Below, in pieces: positions 39,801-49,913 of a stretch of 64,000 nucleotides of DNA. The number at the start of each line of letters is the position of its first letter. Position 1 is the stretch's first letter. The notes below the pieces were generated by a model that saw only the letters and a list, made by a program, of their open reading frames with translations, searched no databases and was not told the origin of the DNA. Source of the stretch: Prunella strophiata (Eukaryota; Chordata; Aves; Passeriformes; Prunellidae); contig JAZBQD010000018.1 of the NCBI GenBank assembly GCA_036583965.1, forward strand, positions 12,812,867 to 12,876,866. The letters run 5' to 3'. The translations under genes and the position numbers were made by a program.

Positions 39801-41390
39801 AGTTGTGTGCTAACAGACTGTTGAGACTGTTGGGTTCAGAGCAATACGTAGGCCATGCCTGGAGATCTTGAGCAGATCTTTAACCACTCCCAAAGGTGTG
39901 TGAGAATTTGTGCTTAGAGCTGCAGGGTTGGAGCCAGAGGGTCTGGTCACACCAACAGAGGCAAGCCTGGCAGAGTGGTTAGAGAAGGCAGAGCAGGGTT
40001 TGTGAAATATGAAATCCAGTGTGATATAACTCTGTGCTTATGTGAGATTGGAGTTTGTCACATGATGTCATGCTCCATCATACATCTCTCTAACCAGAAA
40101 ATATATAAAGAGAACTAGACCATGGCCTACCTACACCAGTGCATTTATCCACAGAAGAATAGGTGAAGCCATGTGGAATAAATTCTGTTCTGTGCAGATA
40201 CACATGCAAGCACGAGAGTGTTGGTTGCAGATGTAGTGCTTTATGCACACCAGTACAGAAAAGGCAGATTGGCTTTATTTACATCAGTACAGAAAAAGCA
40301 GATTCTGCTTCAGGGTGTGATGTCTCCCTGCCTTCCAGTAGTATTGTCTTTCACTAGCTGGTGTTTGCAGGTGTGTAGACAGGCATCTTCATGTGCCTGT
40401 GTTTAAGCTGTATTTAACTTTAACACACGTTTCATGCATGTCAAGAAATATTGTTAGCTAACATCATATGCAAAGAGATGACAAAGGCTTACACAAATGG
40501 ACTGAAATAATTCAGGGTCTAAAATATCCTATTGAAAAAGGCACATACATAAGATGTATGGTTTTGAATCAGTGAAATATCAGTAGAGGGGGAAAGAATT
40601 AAAATCTAAGTGAAAAAGATAGGGCCATGTTTCTGTTATCCAGTCACCTTTGGTTTGGAAGCTGCTGTACTGGTTTTATTTTTTCTTAAAGACTGAAGGA
40701 CATAGTAACATTTTAGACAAGTTGTACTAAGTATAAAAGTATTAACCTTTGATCTTGGCACTGAATTGAATCTTAAATAAGAATAGGTAGAGAGCTAATT
40801 TGATATCGGCATTTTCAGTATAACACAGATTCTAGCAGAGGAAGCAAAAAATGGCAGGTATATACAGTGCAGATGAAGTTTTTGAAACAACAAACATAGT
40901 TTGCCTGCATTAAAAGAAAGTAAAAAAGACCAAAAAGGAAAAGAAAGAAAATAATTTGTTATCTTGGACTTCATCTTGAGGTGGTTTTGTTCTATTTTGC
41001 TTTTTTTTTGATCTTCAAGAGAGTGCTGATATGGCAGTGACTGAGAGTGCATGTGGTGTGTGTTAGTACATGGATGGTAATTTTACTGCTGCTAACTGAA
41101 AATCCTCAAGGGGGAGTTAATTACAGGAAAACCTTCCTAAATATCAGCTGCATATTTTCCATGACAAGAAGGTTTTTCAACTCACATTGAACAACTCCAG
41201 AATCTGAGTTATCATTATTTACATGAGTGTATTTTGCAAGAAAGTAAAATTTGTGTTTGTACAATGCAGTTATAACTTTGCAGTAATTTTTTAAGGCTTT
41301 TTTGCAAGCAACAGCTGTTGCTAGGGTAAAAGGAGCATGTATAAATTGCGTTTTGTTTTGTATGGCAAGTTAAATTTCCTTTTATTTCTG

Positions 41391-41600
41391 TTTTTGGTTG
41401 GTTGTTTTGAGGTGGAGGTTTGTGTTTGCTTGTTGTTGTTGTTGTGGTTGTTTGGGGTTTTTTGTAAGGTCAAGGCCTAAACCAAAACCAGTATTTAGTC
41501 ATTTGGTGTTTGTTGTTGTGATGGGGTTTTTATAGTTTGTTTTTTTTTTTTTTTTTTTTTTTTTTGTTTTTGTTTTTTTTTTTTGTTTTTTTTTTTCTTT
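41391..41600. repeat. T/G-rich low complexity ending in long poly-T
   Basis: A GTT/TTGG-rich stretch (including GTTGTTGTTGTTGTGGTTG) is followed by unique sequence and then an interrupted poly-T at 41536-41600. This is simple sequence and strongly strand-asymmetric: T and G lie on the LRBA-sense strand. Confidence 0.88.
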
Positions 41601-42020
41601 CTGGTGAGTGGACTTCATTTTTACTTTTCCACTGAACTGAAAAGTTTTTCTTATTTACAACTTATGTGCATATATTTACTTACACAATTTAAACTTTTAT
41701 GTATTGCCACAGGGGAGTTGCTGCCTTCTGTAAATGTTTGCAGATTAGCATATTTTTAAAGGGAGCCCATGGAACTTCAAATCAAGTGTGGCAGCAATCA
41801 GAGTGAGCAATCACCAGTGTGTTGGAGTTAGTTGGTCCTGATGTGTTTGGTGAATGTTTTTCAAACACGGCTGTGCCATGGGTATTCTCAGTGTATCTTT
41901 TAAGAAACAGTATTTTCATTTTCAACTTAAAAAAAATCCAAACAAACCGGACACATACACTGCTGTGTTTTGGCATTACCACAGCAAAACTTAGGTGTAG
42001 AGGGAGTAATTATATTTTTC

Positions 42021-42023
<3 letters not shown>

Positions 42024-42056
<33 letters not shown>
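42024..42056. repeat. Poly-T run (33 T)
   Basis: An uninterrupted T33 lies directly upstream of the intragenic CpG island. Read on the other strand it could be the A-tail of a GC-rich retrocopy covering the island. I found no polyadenylation signal or target-site duplication to support that. Confidence 0.9.
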
Positions 42057-42057
<1 letters not shown>

Positions 42058-42119
42058 ACTCCCCTTATAAATTTTTTTTCCTTTTTCTGTTGCTGCTTCG
42101 AGCTGGTGATTTAAATAAA

Positions 42120-42790
42120 ATAGATTTCGAGGCGGCAGTGTCGGGGGTCTGTGGGAGCGCTCCCGGGTTCCGCGGCGCTCCCGGGGCCGTGCGGGGCGGG
42201 AATGTCGCTGCCCGGGCACGGCGGGGACACATTTACCGGCCCGGTGACCGTGTGCGGGGCGGAACATGGCTCTAAGTAAGCATGCTTGGTCACTTCCCTT
42301 CCATCCCGAAAATCCCGGCGTGAGCCCAGAAATGCCCCGTGGGAGGCCGGGGTACCGGGTGGTTGTGCCCCTTGGAAGCAGGTGCAGGCTGTTCTCCGCC
42401 TCCAGCTGCCATCCCGGGGCAGATTCGCCCCCTCGCCCCCTGGCATGGAGGGGTGGAGGCTTTTCTGCCTCACGAACTCGGTTTGCCGCGGACAGGAGCG
42501 GGAGGGATGCGGGGCGGCAGCTCCAGCGCCCCTCCGCCTTGTCCCCGCTCCCGGGGTTTTCCCGGCGGGACGCGGCGGGAGCAGTCCCGGTGCCAGGGGC
42601 TGCGGGCCGGGGCCGCCTGTTGCGCTGCCCCCGCCACTCCCGGCCCCCTCCGGTGCCTCCTGTTCCCTGGGCCCTGCTCGGTGTTGTCGCGACGGCGGTT
42701 CCGTGTCCTTGGCTGGAGCGTGGGTTTAGGGGTGAGGGCATCGGGCAGCCGGGACCCTCCTGCAGATCGACTTCCCAAGGAAGGCTGCAG
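42120..42790 (+). promoter_or_regulatory. Intragenic CpG island, possible internal LRBA promoter
   Basis: Composition changes sharply from AT-rich intron to dense CpG (GTTCCGCGGCGC, GTGCGGGGCGGG, GGACGCGGCGGGAGC) for about 670 bp and then back. A TTTAAATAAAA element at about 42110 would sit at a TATA position for a + strand start near 42140. Within the island an ATG in strong context is followed by a donor in the correct phase for the next LRBA exon (see next entry). CpG islands in vertebrates usually mark promoters, so an internal LRBA transcription start is the simplest reading. Alternatives are a promoter for a minus-strand non-coding RNA, or a GC-rich retrocopy linked to the adjacent T33. 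Long ORFs in several frames here reflect GC content. Confidence 0.5.
42266..42275 (+). CDS. Hypothetical alternative LRBA first coding exon (MALT-)
   Basis: The ATG at 42266 has A at -3 and G at +4, an optimal initiation context. It opens ATG GCT CTA A, then GTAAGC. Splicing from this GT (42276) to the acceptor before 43045 joins A to CT and gives MALTPDEDILVKG, in frame with LRBA. The product would start just before the PH-like domain and would contain PH-BEACH-WD40 without the long N-terminal part. Phase agreement alone has a one-in-three chance, and the donor has A instead of the preferred G at its last exon base. The call therefore rests on the combination of CpG island, start context, donor and phase. 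The exon's 5' end is unknown. Confidence 0.3.
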
Positions 42791-43044
42791 GGGAAGGGAG
42801 TCTGCTGTATCCTTTTCCCCTCTGTCATAAACACTTGAAATAGAGTTTAACGCTGCAGAGAGCACTGATAATATTGAGTAGGCTTAATAGGATTAAACCT
42901 AGATGTGTCCTAACATCAGAGGATTAAGACAGGTACTTCCCACAACTAGTCCTAGGCAGTTTTCTTACTGAACTTACATTTAGAAAATAAAATTGCACTC
43001 CTATGTCACTGAGACCTGACAGACAGCACTGTGTCTCATTTCAG

Positions 43045-43191
43045 CTCCCGATGAGGATATACTTGTCAAAGGAAAGCAGTCCATCAAGAGTCAAGTTTTA
43101 GGAAACCAGAACTCAGAAAGCGAGATTCTCTTGGAAGGTGATGATGATATCATGTCATTCATGGAGGAAAGAGAAGTGGAGAACTTGACAG
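43045..43191 (+). CDS. LRBA coding exon, acidic linker before the PH-like domain (partial gene)
   Basis: This 147-bp exon sits between TCTCATTTCAG and GTAACG. With the carried-in base it reads APDEDILVKGKQSIKSQV, then LGNQNSESEILLEGDDD, IMSFMEEREVENLTG. It matches the LRBA/NBEA linker in which NQN, a short acidic run (EGDDD) and E-x-LxG precede the PH-like domain. The C-terminal part differs more from mammalian LRBA, as I remember it, than the flanking exons do, consistent with a flexible linker. It enters with two bases completing a codon and leaves in phase 1. The ending ACA G joins GT CCA to give LTGPVSL, confirming the junction with the next exon. Confidence 0.93.
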
Positions 43192-43726
43192 GTAACGTCA
43201 CCTATCTCATTTTCTCCTCAGCTTCTTCACTGTTGAAGCTCTGATCTCCCCATCTCTGCAGTGAATCATGGTTTGGGATACATGCTGATAATTAACACAC
43301 TTCCTATAAATGAGTCATTAAGGTAGTTTTCTGTTCACCTCAGATACTGAAGGTTTATTTGAGGAGAGTTGTGCCTTTTCTTTCTCTGCCGTTTTTGCTT
43401 CTGCAGTAGATACCTATTCTAGAAAACCTTCCTTGCAGAAAATAGCTCTACCTTGAGAAGGGCTTCTTGTGTTTTCTTGACCTCATTCCACTCAAATCAT
43501 CAGACTTAGTGGGATAATTAGGCAAGCATCTTGTAATTTGAGGCTTTGGAGACCTTTAATTTTTTTTCCTAAATCTATAAAATTGTACATACTGATTATT
43601 CACTTGCATGTAAAAAATTTGTACACTCGCTGTGTTTAACACATTTAAACTCCTTCTCTTATCCAGTCACCTTGACATTCCCCCACTGAAGTTCTTTCTC
43701 CACAGACCATGGTCTCATTAGATTTC

Positions 43727-44231
43727 TTTTTTTTTTTTTTTTTTTTTTCTGAAGAAGAAATATTACTTCAAATCATTCAACCTAATTAATTTTACATAAT
43801 CACATGCAACCTTTGCTGATGTTGCAATCTCAGTGGAGTGGGTCCATTTCTGTACGGTTCAAAATGTGAAACCAAAGTAACCAGTGGTTCAGAGACTGCG
43901 AATTATATAAAGTGTCTCAATTGCTATTTGAGGAACATGGGTTTTACAGGGAAAATGCAAACTTCTCTGTATTCTTTTGCTTTTCATGTGGTATTCCATG
44001 TACACTTAATTCAGAGAAAAAGTATCATTTATTGGATAATTTTGGTTCCTGAGAAGCTGGTAGTACACTCCTACATTGATATGGATCATGCCTATGATAA
44101 TTCACTGAAAATGCTGGAAGTGATTATTTATTGGCATTTTGCTTATCCCTGAACTGCATTCCACTCTTTTTTCTTTTCATTGGTTTTTTTTTTTTTGGTT
44201 TTTTTTTTTTTTTTTTGGGTTTTTTTTTTTT
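43727..44231. repeat. Two poly-T tracts
   Basis: T22 at 43727-43748, and an interrupted T/G tract at 44184-44231 in which T runs are separated by GG and GGG. The sequence between them is unique intron. Lys-rich and Phe-rich ORFs overlapping them are not genes. Confidence 0.9.
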
Positions 44232-44859
44232 AAGGCAAAAAAGCAAAGTTAAAAAATGCAGCATAAGGAAAAAGAAAACCTGCATAGGAAAAGTAAAGTA
44301 AACTAAAGTAGTGGAAGAATGATGCAAAGGCATTTCTCTATATGAATCTTTTATTTTTCCCTTTCTACCATGAGCTTCCTTCTCAACAGGCTTCTCCATG
44401 TTTCTTTCTATTATTCATTCATTGGTTTGAGTAATACATTCATACTGTAATAGAGGTGAAAGGGGAGTTTAATTATATAATCTTGACAATGGCAATAGGA
44501 TTAAGAAGTAATCCTCACTAATAAAGTGGTGTAGGTTAGAAATGAAGTGGAAATTGTCAGGGGTCTTCTACAGGACCTGGATTGCCCCAGCTTCTGCATC
44601 TGTCTGCTTGCCCTGTAATTGAATGTCTGCGAGTGATTGAAAAAATGTTATTTCTCCTCTGGATTACATGCTAATGTACAGGGGGCAAAGGGAGACAGCA
44701 AAAGAACACATAGCTTCTTATTTCATCCATTTGTGGGGGTGAGCTTTGGGAAATCATGGCAGTTCTGCAGCTATCTCATGCCCATCTGCAGACACAATGT
44801 ATTTGTACGTTGGGAATAGAGGGCAAAGCTGCTCTGATCTCAGCAGAGCATCTCTTCTT

Positions 44860-45330
44860 TTGTCCTAGTGGCACACATTGAGATTGATGCGAGATTAAGG
44901 ACCATCACCCTTCTAACAATCGATGGAAATGACAATTCATCTGAATTTTTTGTCAGTTATTTTCACGTTGATTACCTGAACGTGTGTACCTCATTTATAG
45001 ATGCTTTATTAAAACAAAATTGTCTATGTCACTTTAGTATCTTCCTCTGTTTTACAAAAGTCAGATAATACTGCAGCCACGTAACTTCATTTTCTTGTCT
45101 CTTAATCAGCTGGATGACAAACATAACCTGTTTTCATTCTGTATGTGTTAGTTTATATAATGCTGAACCTATTGTTTTCAGTAGTAGTCTGATTTGTCCC
45201 TGTGATAAGCCCTGTGGAGATGTGATTATTCCAATAAAAATTCATTCAGTTGGAAACCAACCCTCCAGCTGTTTAATCCCACAGTCCCCGAGCTACACTA
45301 ACACTGTATGGAATCCTTGAACAATATTTA
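44860..45330. promoter_or_regulatory. Candidate conserved non-coding element
   Basis: This is complex, repeat-free intronic sequence with features such as GATGCGAGATTAAGGACC, ACAATCGATGG and TTTTCACGTTGATTACC. It has no long coding frame. Its texture resembles deeply conserved vertebrate enhancers, but conservation is not demonstrated here. Confidence 0.35.
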
Positions 45331-45871
45331 ATATGGAATCAAAAGCATCTTTAAAACATTTTACTTTAGGCTCTATAACATTGTGTAACCTTAACAATAG
45401 ATTTCCAGCATCCGTAAGGGAACACTTTGCAGTTAGACAACTTTGAACCTTGACTGCTGTGTTCATCTTTGTGAAATGCTATCAAAACTTCTCAGCAACT
45501 AAAGAATGCATCAAACAGTAAGATTTCAAGTGTTCATGTGTGCACTCTCTATATTTCATGTAACAGAAGGTGTCCAACTCGAAGTTTCTTGGACAGAAGA
45601 TGTGTCTGAGTAAAAGCTGAAGACTGCCATGCTAAAACCAGCCCTGTGTAAAGTATGCAGCAGTTTGCAATTGCAGCTGCCTCAGTGTTCGGCAGCGCAG
45701 AGACACTGCAAATCTGTTACATATGTTCTTTTCCAGGACAAAAAGGGGTTTGCTCTTTAAGGAAGAGCTGTGCTCTTTGCTTTATTTTAATGTCCTTGGC
45801 CTGAAAAGTGCATAATTTGTACTTGCATTCATTTCAGTTTCAACATTGTTGGTGTTTTCCTGCTTTGGCAG

Positions 45872-46008
45872 GTCCAGTGTCCCTCAGCACACCAGCTCAG
45901 CTTGTGGCACCCTCTGTAGTAGTGAAAGGCACCCTTTCCATCACTCTTTCTGAGCTCTACTTTGAGGTGGATGAAGAAGATCCTAGTTTTAAGAAAATCG
46001 ACCCAAAG
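45872..46008 (+). CDS. LRBA coding exon, start of the PH-like (BEACH-associated) domain
   Basis: This 137-bp exon lies between GGCAG and the strong donor GTAAGA. It reads GPVSLSTPAQLVAPSVV, then VKGTLSITLSELYFEVDEE, DPSFKKIDPK. This is the first beta strands of the PH-like domain that packs against BEACH in LRBA, NBEA and relatives. The PH-BEACH unit is the core membrane-traffic module of the protein. Pro-Val-Ser-Leu and the Val-Ala-Pro-Ser-Val-Val stretch match LRBA rather than NBEA (from memory). The exon leaves in phase 0. The following exon (expected to begin with an AYTEGLHG-type sequence) is not in the remaining 18 kb, so that intron extends beyond the window. Confidence 0.95.
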
Positions 46009-46189
46009 GTAAGAGATCATTGACCCTGAGGTCTGAGAGATGATGACAAATTACCCAAGACCTTTAATTCTTCACTTGACTTCCTTTACCTCTATTGGGC
46101 TGCAGTGTTGCTGCTTTAATAACTTTGCTACTGACGATATATGTTGCTAAACTTCACATAGGTGACACCTCCTTTCCTGCTCCTTTTTC

Positions 46190-46350
46190 TCCCCCTCCCA
46201 CAATTCAGCCCCACTTGAATGTTAATTAGCTTGTTGCGAATAAAGCTCCAGGCAGACACGTCTGAAATAAAGACATCTTGAATCGCAGGCCTGTATGAAT
46301 ACAAGGAAGTTCAGCGAGGCTTTTAGCCCTAATACTTTGTTTTACTTCCC
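46190..46350. promoter_or_regulatory. Candidate conserved non-coding element
   Basis: Dense unique sequence just 3' of an LRBA exon, including GAATGTTAATTAGCTTGTTG, CAGGCAGACACGTCTG and AATCGCAGGCCTGTATG. The homeodomain core TTAATTAG and the lack of repeats or coding frame suggest an element of the MAB21L2 regulatory landscape. This is inference only. Confidence 0.35.
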
Positions 46351-47924
46351 TCATTTTAGCAAATGTTAGTGTAAAACAGTACTGAACTTCCCACACTCCT
46401 AAGTTTGCAGTGCTCCTGTCATACTACTCTCTAACACATTTTACTTGGCCCGTTATTATTTATTGTGCCTAAGCATAAAACATAATTGCCCTTCTAAAGT
46501 ATGTTTCTGAGCTGACTTGATAATTTCCACAAACTTTATTTGCTCTGAGTTGCTTGATTACTTGTCTTCTGGTTAAAATTAGTAACCTTCAGTAAAATTC
46601 CAATTTCAAAGGGAGTAGTATATAGTGCAATTAGCTTACTAACGTTGCACTTGAATGTTTTCTGCAGTGTTACAGCAACATTTCAAAAGTAGGACACAAC
46701 TGGTAAATATTCTCACTCTTTAAGCATAGTCACAGCTCTTGGTTTTTTAAATACCTGCCTAATGTTAAACTGGGTAATAATTTCTTTTTGAAGGGTACTG
46801 CTGGAAGAAGTCATGGTTTTCTGCTTGTCTGTAGAGAGAATACCTTATGTGTTAAGCACCGGTTCAGTTCTTTGTTCCTATTGAGTAAATTGCTCTTGTC
46901 TGTATTAAAAATGGCATAGGTGGGTCTGAAAGCTGGGATATCAAATATATCTGATATCCAGATATCAAATCCTATCTGGAAAAAAATTATGTTCGAAAAG
47001 CAGTGTTCTCAAATTGTTAGAGCTAGATTTTAATATAAGCAATTAACTAGAATTGTGATTTTATGTGATATCATAAATGAGACTTAACTTTTCTTTTTGG
47101 TCCTGAAGAATTTTTGAAATATATTGGAAATTATTTTAAATATGAGATAGTGCTTAAAATTTTTATATGCTTATATCCTTCTATTATGTTTCATTAATTC
47201 CCTCCCCCCACATTTAACTAAAAAACCCTATTTAATGATAGAAAGAATATAAATGTGAAATTAAAGTTTGTTTGATATGCCCTTGTATTGCATTTTCCAT
47301 CTAAAATATTCTGCTTTGTATTGTATCAGCATGAGAAAAGTTTTATAGATCTGCATTATTCTGGATTTTTGGTTTTCATGTTCAGCACATAGGGTCTTTG
47401 AGTACAGTTACTAATTCTTACCATTCCTGTTACATGTTTCGTGGGAGCACTGACATATAACATATAGTTAGTCTCCTTTTCTCCTGCTTCCCAGTATTTG
47501 GTAGAGGTTGTTTTCTTAACTGTGAGCAGGCATTCTGGTTTTGTTTGACCCTATCTTTTACTCTGTATCTGAGAGATTTTCTTAGAGATCTTAAAACAGG
47601 AGAGGTTGGTTACATGAAATACTAGCTACACCTCTTACATTCTGCTTGCAGTGTTACTTTAGCTGGAGGTCTTTACATTAAAAAAAAAAAATACACATTT
47701 TATAATGTCTCAGGGATAGGGGGGAGCTAAAATCAGATCTGAATAATTTTATTTTGAAAACTAAGTAATCTTACAAACATCTTTTCAAGCATTACGCTTC
47801 CCTGCCCCACCCTGTGCTGAAGTCAATGTACCTTGATAGCGATGACGAGCTGCTGTAGAAAATGCCCCTTGAAAAAAAAAAACAACAAAAAAAGCCCCAG
47901 CAGCTAATCCGCTGTAAGCTCAGC

Positions 47925-48060
47925 AGTCCTGCTTAATTAATGAGGCTTCATCTGTTTGATAAATTTAAATTCCCTGTATATTTGTCTAAACTACCGAAAA
48001 GAAAACATTGTGACAAGTTCCTGAAGGAAAACCTGCCTTAGGTAGCGATAGCATCGGCAG
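47925..48060. promoter_or_regulatory. Candidate conserved non-coding element 3' of MAB21L2
   Basis: This AT-rich block contains CTTAATTAATGAGGC and TTTGATAAATTTAAATTCCC. It abuts a GC-rich patch (48060-48330) and lies about 1.4 kb past the probable MAB21L2 poly(A) site. It is non-coding and repeat-free. A regulatory role is inferred. Confidence 0.35.
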
Positions 48061-48760
48061 CGATACGATCAGTTTATACGCGGGCTCCGGGCTGTTTTGG
48101 GAAGGAAAAGGTAGCCCCGCGGGCTAATCCCGTTCTGCCAGGTGATCCCGGCTCAGCGCTGCGGAAGAGCGCTCAGCTGGCTCTACAAAAGATTTGCGGA
48201 GCTTAGCCGGGGCTGGAGGGGCTGCGGACGCAGCGGCGGGGCCGGGGCCGGGGTGTGCCCGCTCCGCCGGCCACGGTGGCCCCGCGCACCCTGCTCCATC
48301 GCCCCGGCTGCTGCCGCCATCGAGGATTTCCTTTTCAAACTTAAAGGCAAAAGCAGCTCAAGTTTGAATGGTTATTTCTTTCCGTCTCCGTCCAAAAGGA
48401 AACGAAAATAATCCTTTGGGAACTAGACATTTTTATTTTCCACCCCCCGGCCCACGAAAGGATATGAAAACTTGCTCGAAATGCTCCGAGCCGGCGTTGC
48501 AATCTTTCGGGCAGCTCGAGCTGGTAACGCTAACGTTTTTAAATCTTAGGAATGCGTTCCCGATAAAAATCCTGCCAGTATTTCTCAGTCGTTTCGAACA
48601 AGTTTAAAGCGAAATAGCTACGGGGAATCAGGCAGAGCTTCGCTTTGGGAGAGGGGGCTGGGGCAGGGAAGGAGATCAGCAGAGAGCTCCCGGGTGCCGG
48701 TGTAGGATCGGGTGGTTTCCTGACGCGTTCCCGCTTATCTCCCCGTCTGACTATGCTGCG
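48060..48760. promoter_or_regulatory. GC/CpG-rich patches, satellite of the MAB21L2 CpG domain
   Basis: Two CpG-dense segments (about 48090-48330 and 48470-48760) contain runs such as GGGGCCGGGGCCGGGG and CTCCGCCGGCCACGG. They lie downstream of MAB21L2 on its strand. CpG domains spread around developmental genes are often Polycomb-bound in vertebrates. No gene is recognised, and the short ORFs look like composition effects. Confidence 0.5.
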
Positions 48761-49419
48761 GTGCGATTTTATGCTGTAGTTAAAAATCTGGGCAAAAACA
48801 AATGTTTGTTTAAAAAAATATCGACCGGTTGCTCTAAATCGCATTAATTATTCAGGGTAGATCTATACTTCCTTCATGTCAAAGTCAAATGGATAGTGCG
48901 TTCGCTCTGGGGAGCAAAAGCAAAAACAACGATAGATTTTTAAAACAAAATGCAGCACTCGAGATTTATCGGGGAAAAATAGAAGCAAGTAATACCATAA
49001 GGAAAAAAATAAAAAGGGAAAAAAACACCCCGACTGTGGGGTAGGAAAAGGCATGCTGTAATTCTGACTAAACTGTGGCGAGCTGCTGTGCGATGCTTCA
49101 TATATTCCAAGATTTAGAACAGAACCTTAGAGTAACAGAAATATACCAGATGTTGTCACATGCTGAACTACAGAATATATAAGATTTTTTTTTTTCTTAG
49201 ATGCACTTATTTTTTTTTAATGGAAACTAGAAGGAGGTTTAGAAAACATCAGTCAATATGCTGAGCTAAGGACTTGGGCTAGGTGTTGTGTTTAGCCTAT
49301 CTTTACATCTCGTGGTTTTGTTTATTAAAAAAAATATTCATTCTGAGGTTCAGAAAGAATCTATTTGCCTAAATTTAAGAACCATTCACAAAAAGTCAGC
49401 GTAAAGTTAAAGTAATATT

Positions 49420-49425
49420 TTTATT
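49420..49425 (-). terminator. Probable MAB21L2 polyadenylation signal (AATAAA)
   Basis: TTTATT on the + strand reads AATAAA on the minus strand, about 490 bases downstream of the MAB21L2 stop codon. A second copy at 49321-49326 would lengthen the 3' UTR by about 100 bases. The choice between them cannot be made from sequence alone. Confidence 0.6.
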
Positions 49426-49781
49426 ACTATTTGCAACAAGTCAGTTGTGGGGCACATAATCTGACCTTGGCACCGAAATACATTTAACATCAGTAAAACT
49501 TTTTTTAAGGGAGATTTGTACATATAGTTAAATAATTTTTTTCACTTGGTGACAACATTCAGGCAAACAAGAGAGCATAAGAAAAGGACTATACATGGAT
49601 TGGAAAATGTACCTTTCGGGTTTCGTTTTGAAGTTGCAAAAGTCCGATCGCTTCTTTTTGTGACCTTTTAAAAATTCACATTGGAGGACAGGAGGAGAGA
49701 GGCTCTTCCCTTTTTCTGTGCAAGGCGGTGAGAGTTTATGCCGGGAAAACCGTCGGCAAGTTTTTAAAGGCCGAACTGCAG

Positions 49782-49806
49782 GTGGGTGGGGGGGGTGGCG
49801 GGGGCG
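49782..49806. repeat. G-rich run in the MAB21L2 3' UTR (C-rich in the mRNA)
   Basis: On the + strand GGTGGGTGGGGGGGGTGGCG followed by GGGGCG forms a dense G-tract block about 110 bases past the stop codon. The MAB21L2 transcript carries the complementary C-rich sequence, and the LRBA pre-mRNA carries the G-rich one. Confidence 0.7.
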
Positions 49807-49913
49807 CGTGTCTTTCGCCGCCTCTTTCCGTCGTCGTTCGCGTTAAATAGAAAGTTTTTTAGGCGCTGTTGTTGTTTACGGAGGGCGAGTTTTTGTGCGC
49901 GGGCGTGTTAACC

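Larger units (their letters stand above)
35976..43044 (+). other. LRBA intron, about 7.07 kb
   Basis: This intron is bounded by a GTCAGT donor and a TCTCATTTCAG acceptor. It contains poly-A and poly-T tracts (39770-39798, 41536-41600, 42024-42056) and an unexpected CpG island at about 42120-42790, all listed separately. The 37.4-37.8 kb segment is repeat-free, AT-rich and enhancer-like, but with weaker support than other blocks. I see no other genes. Confidence 0.9.
43192..45871 (+). other. LRBA intron, about 2.68 kb
   Basis: This intron is bounded by GTAACG and TGCTTTGGCAG. It contains two long poly-T tracts (43727-43748 and 44184-44231) and a repeat-free, enhancer-like segment at about 44860-45330. 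Nothing else is recognised. Confidence 0.9.

Noticed and set aside
42010..42865. Several 120-274-codon ORFs in the intragenic CpG island
   Set aside because: Many overlapping frames on both strands, Pro/Arg/Gly/Ala-rich and without domains, as expected from GC content. One frame runs into a poly-Lys homopolymer.
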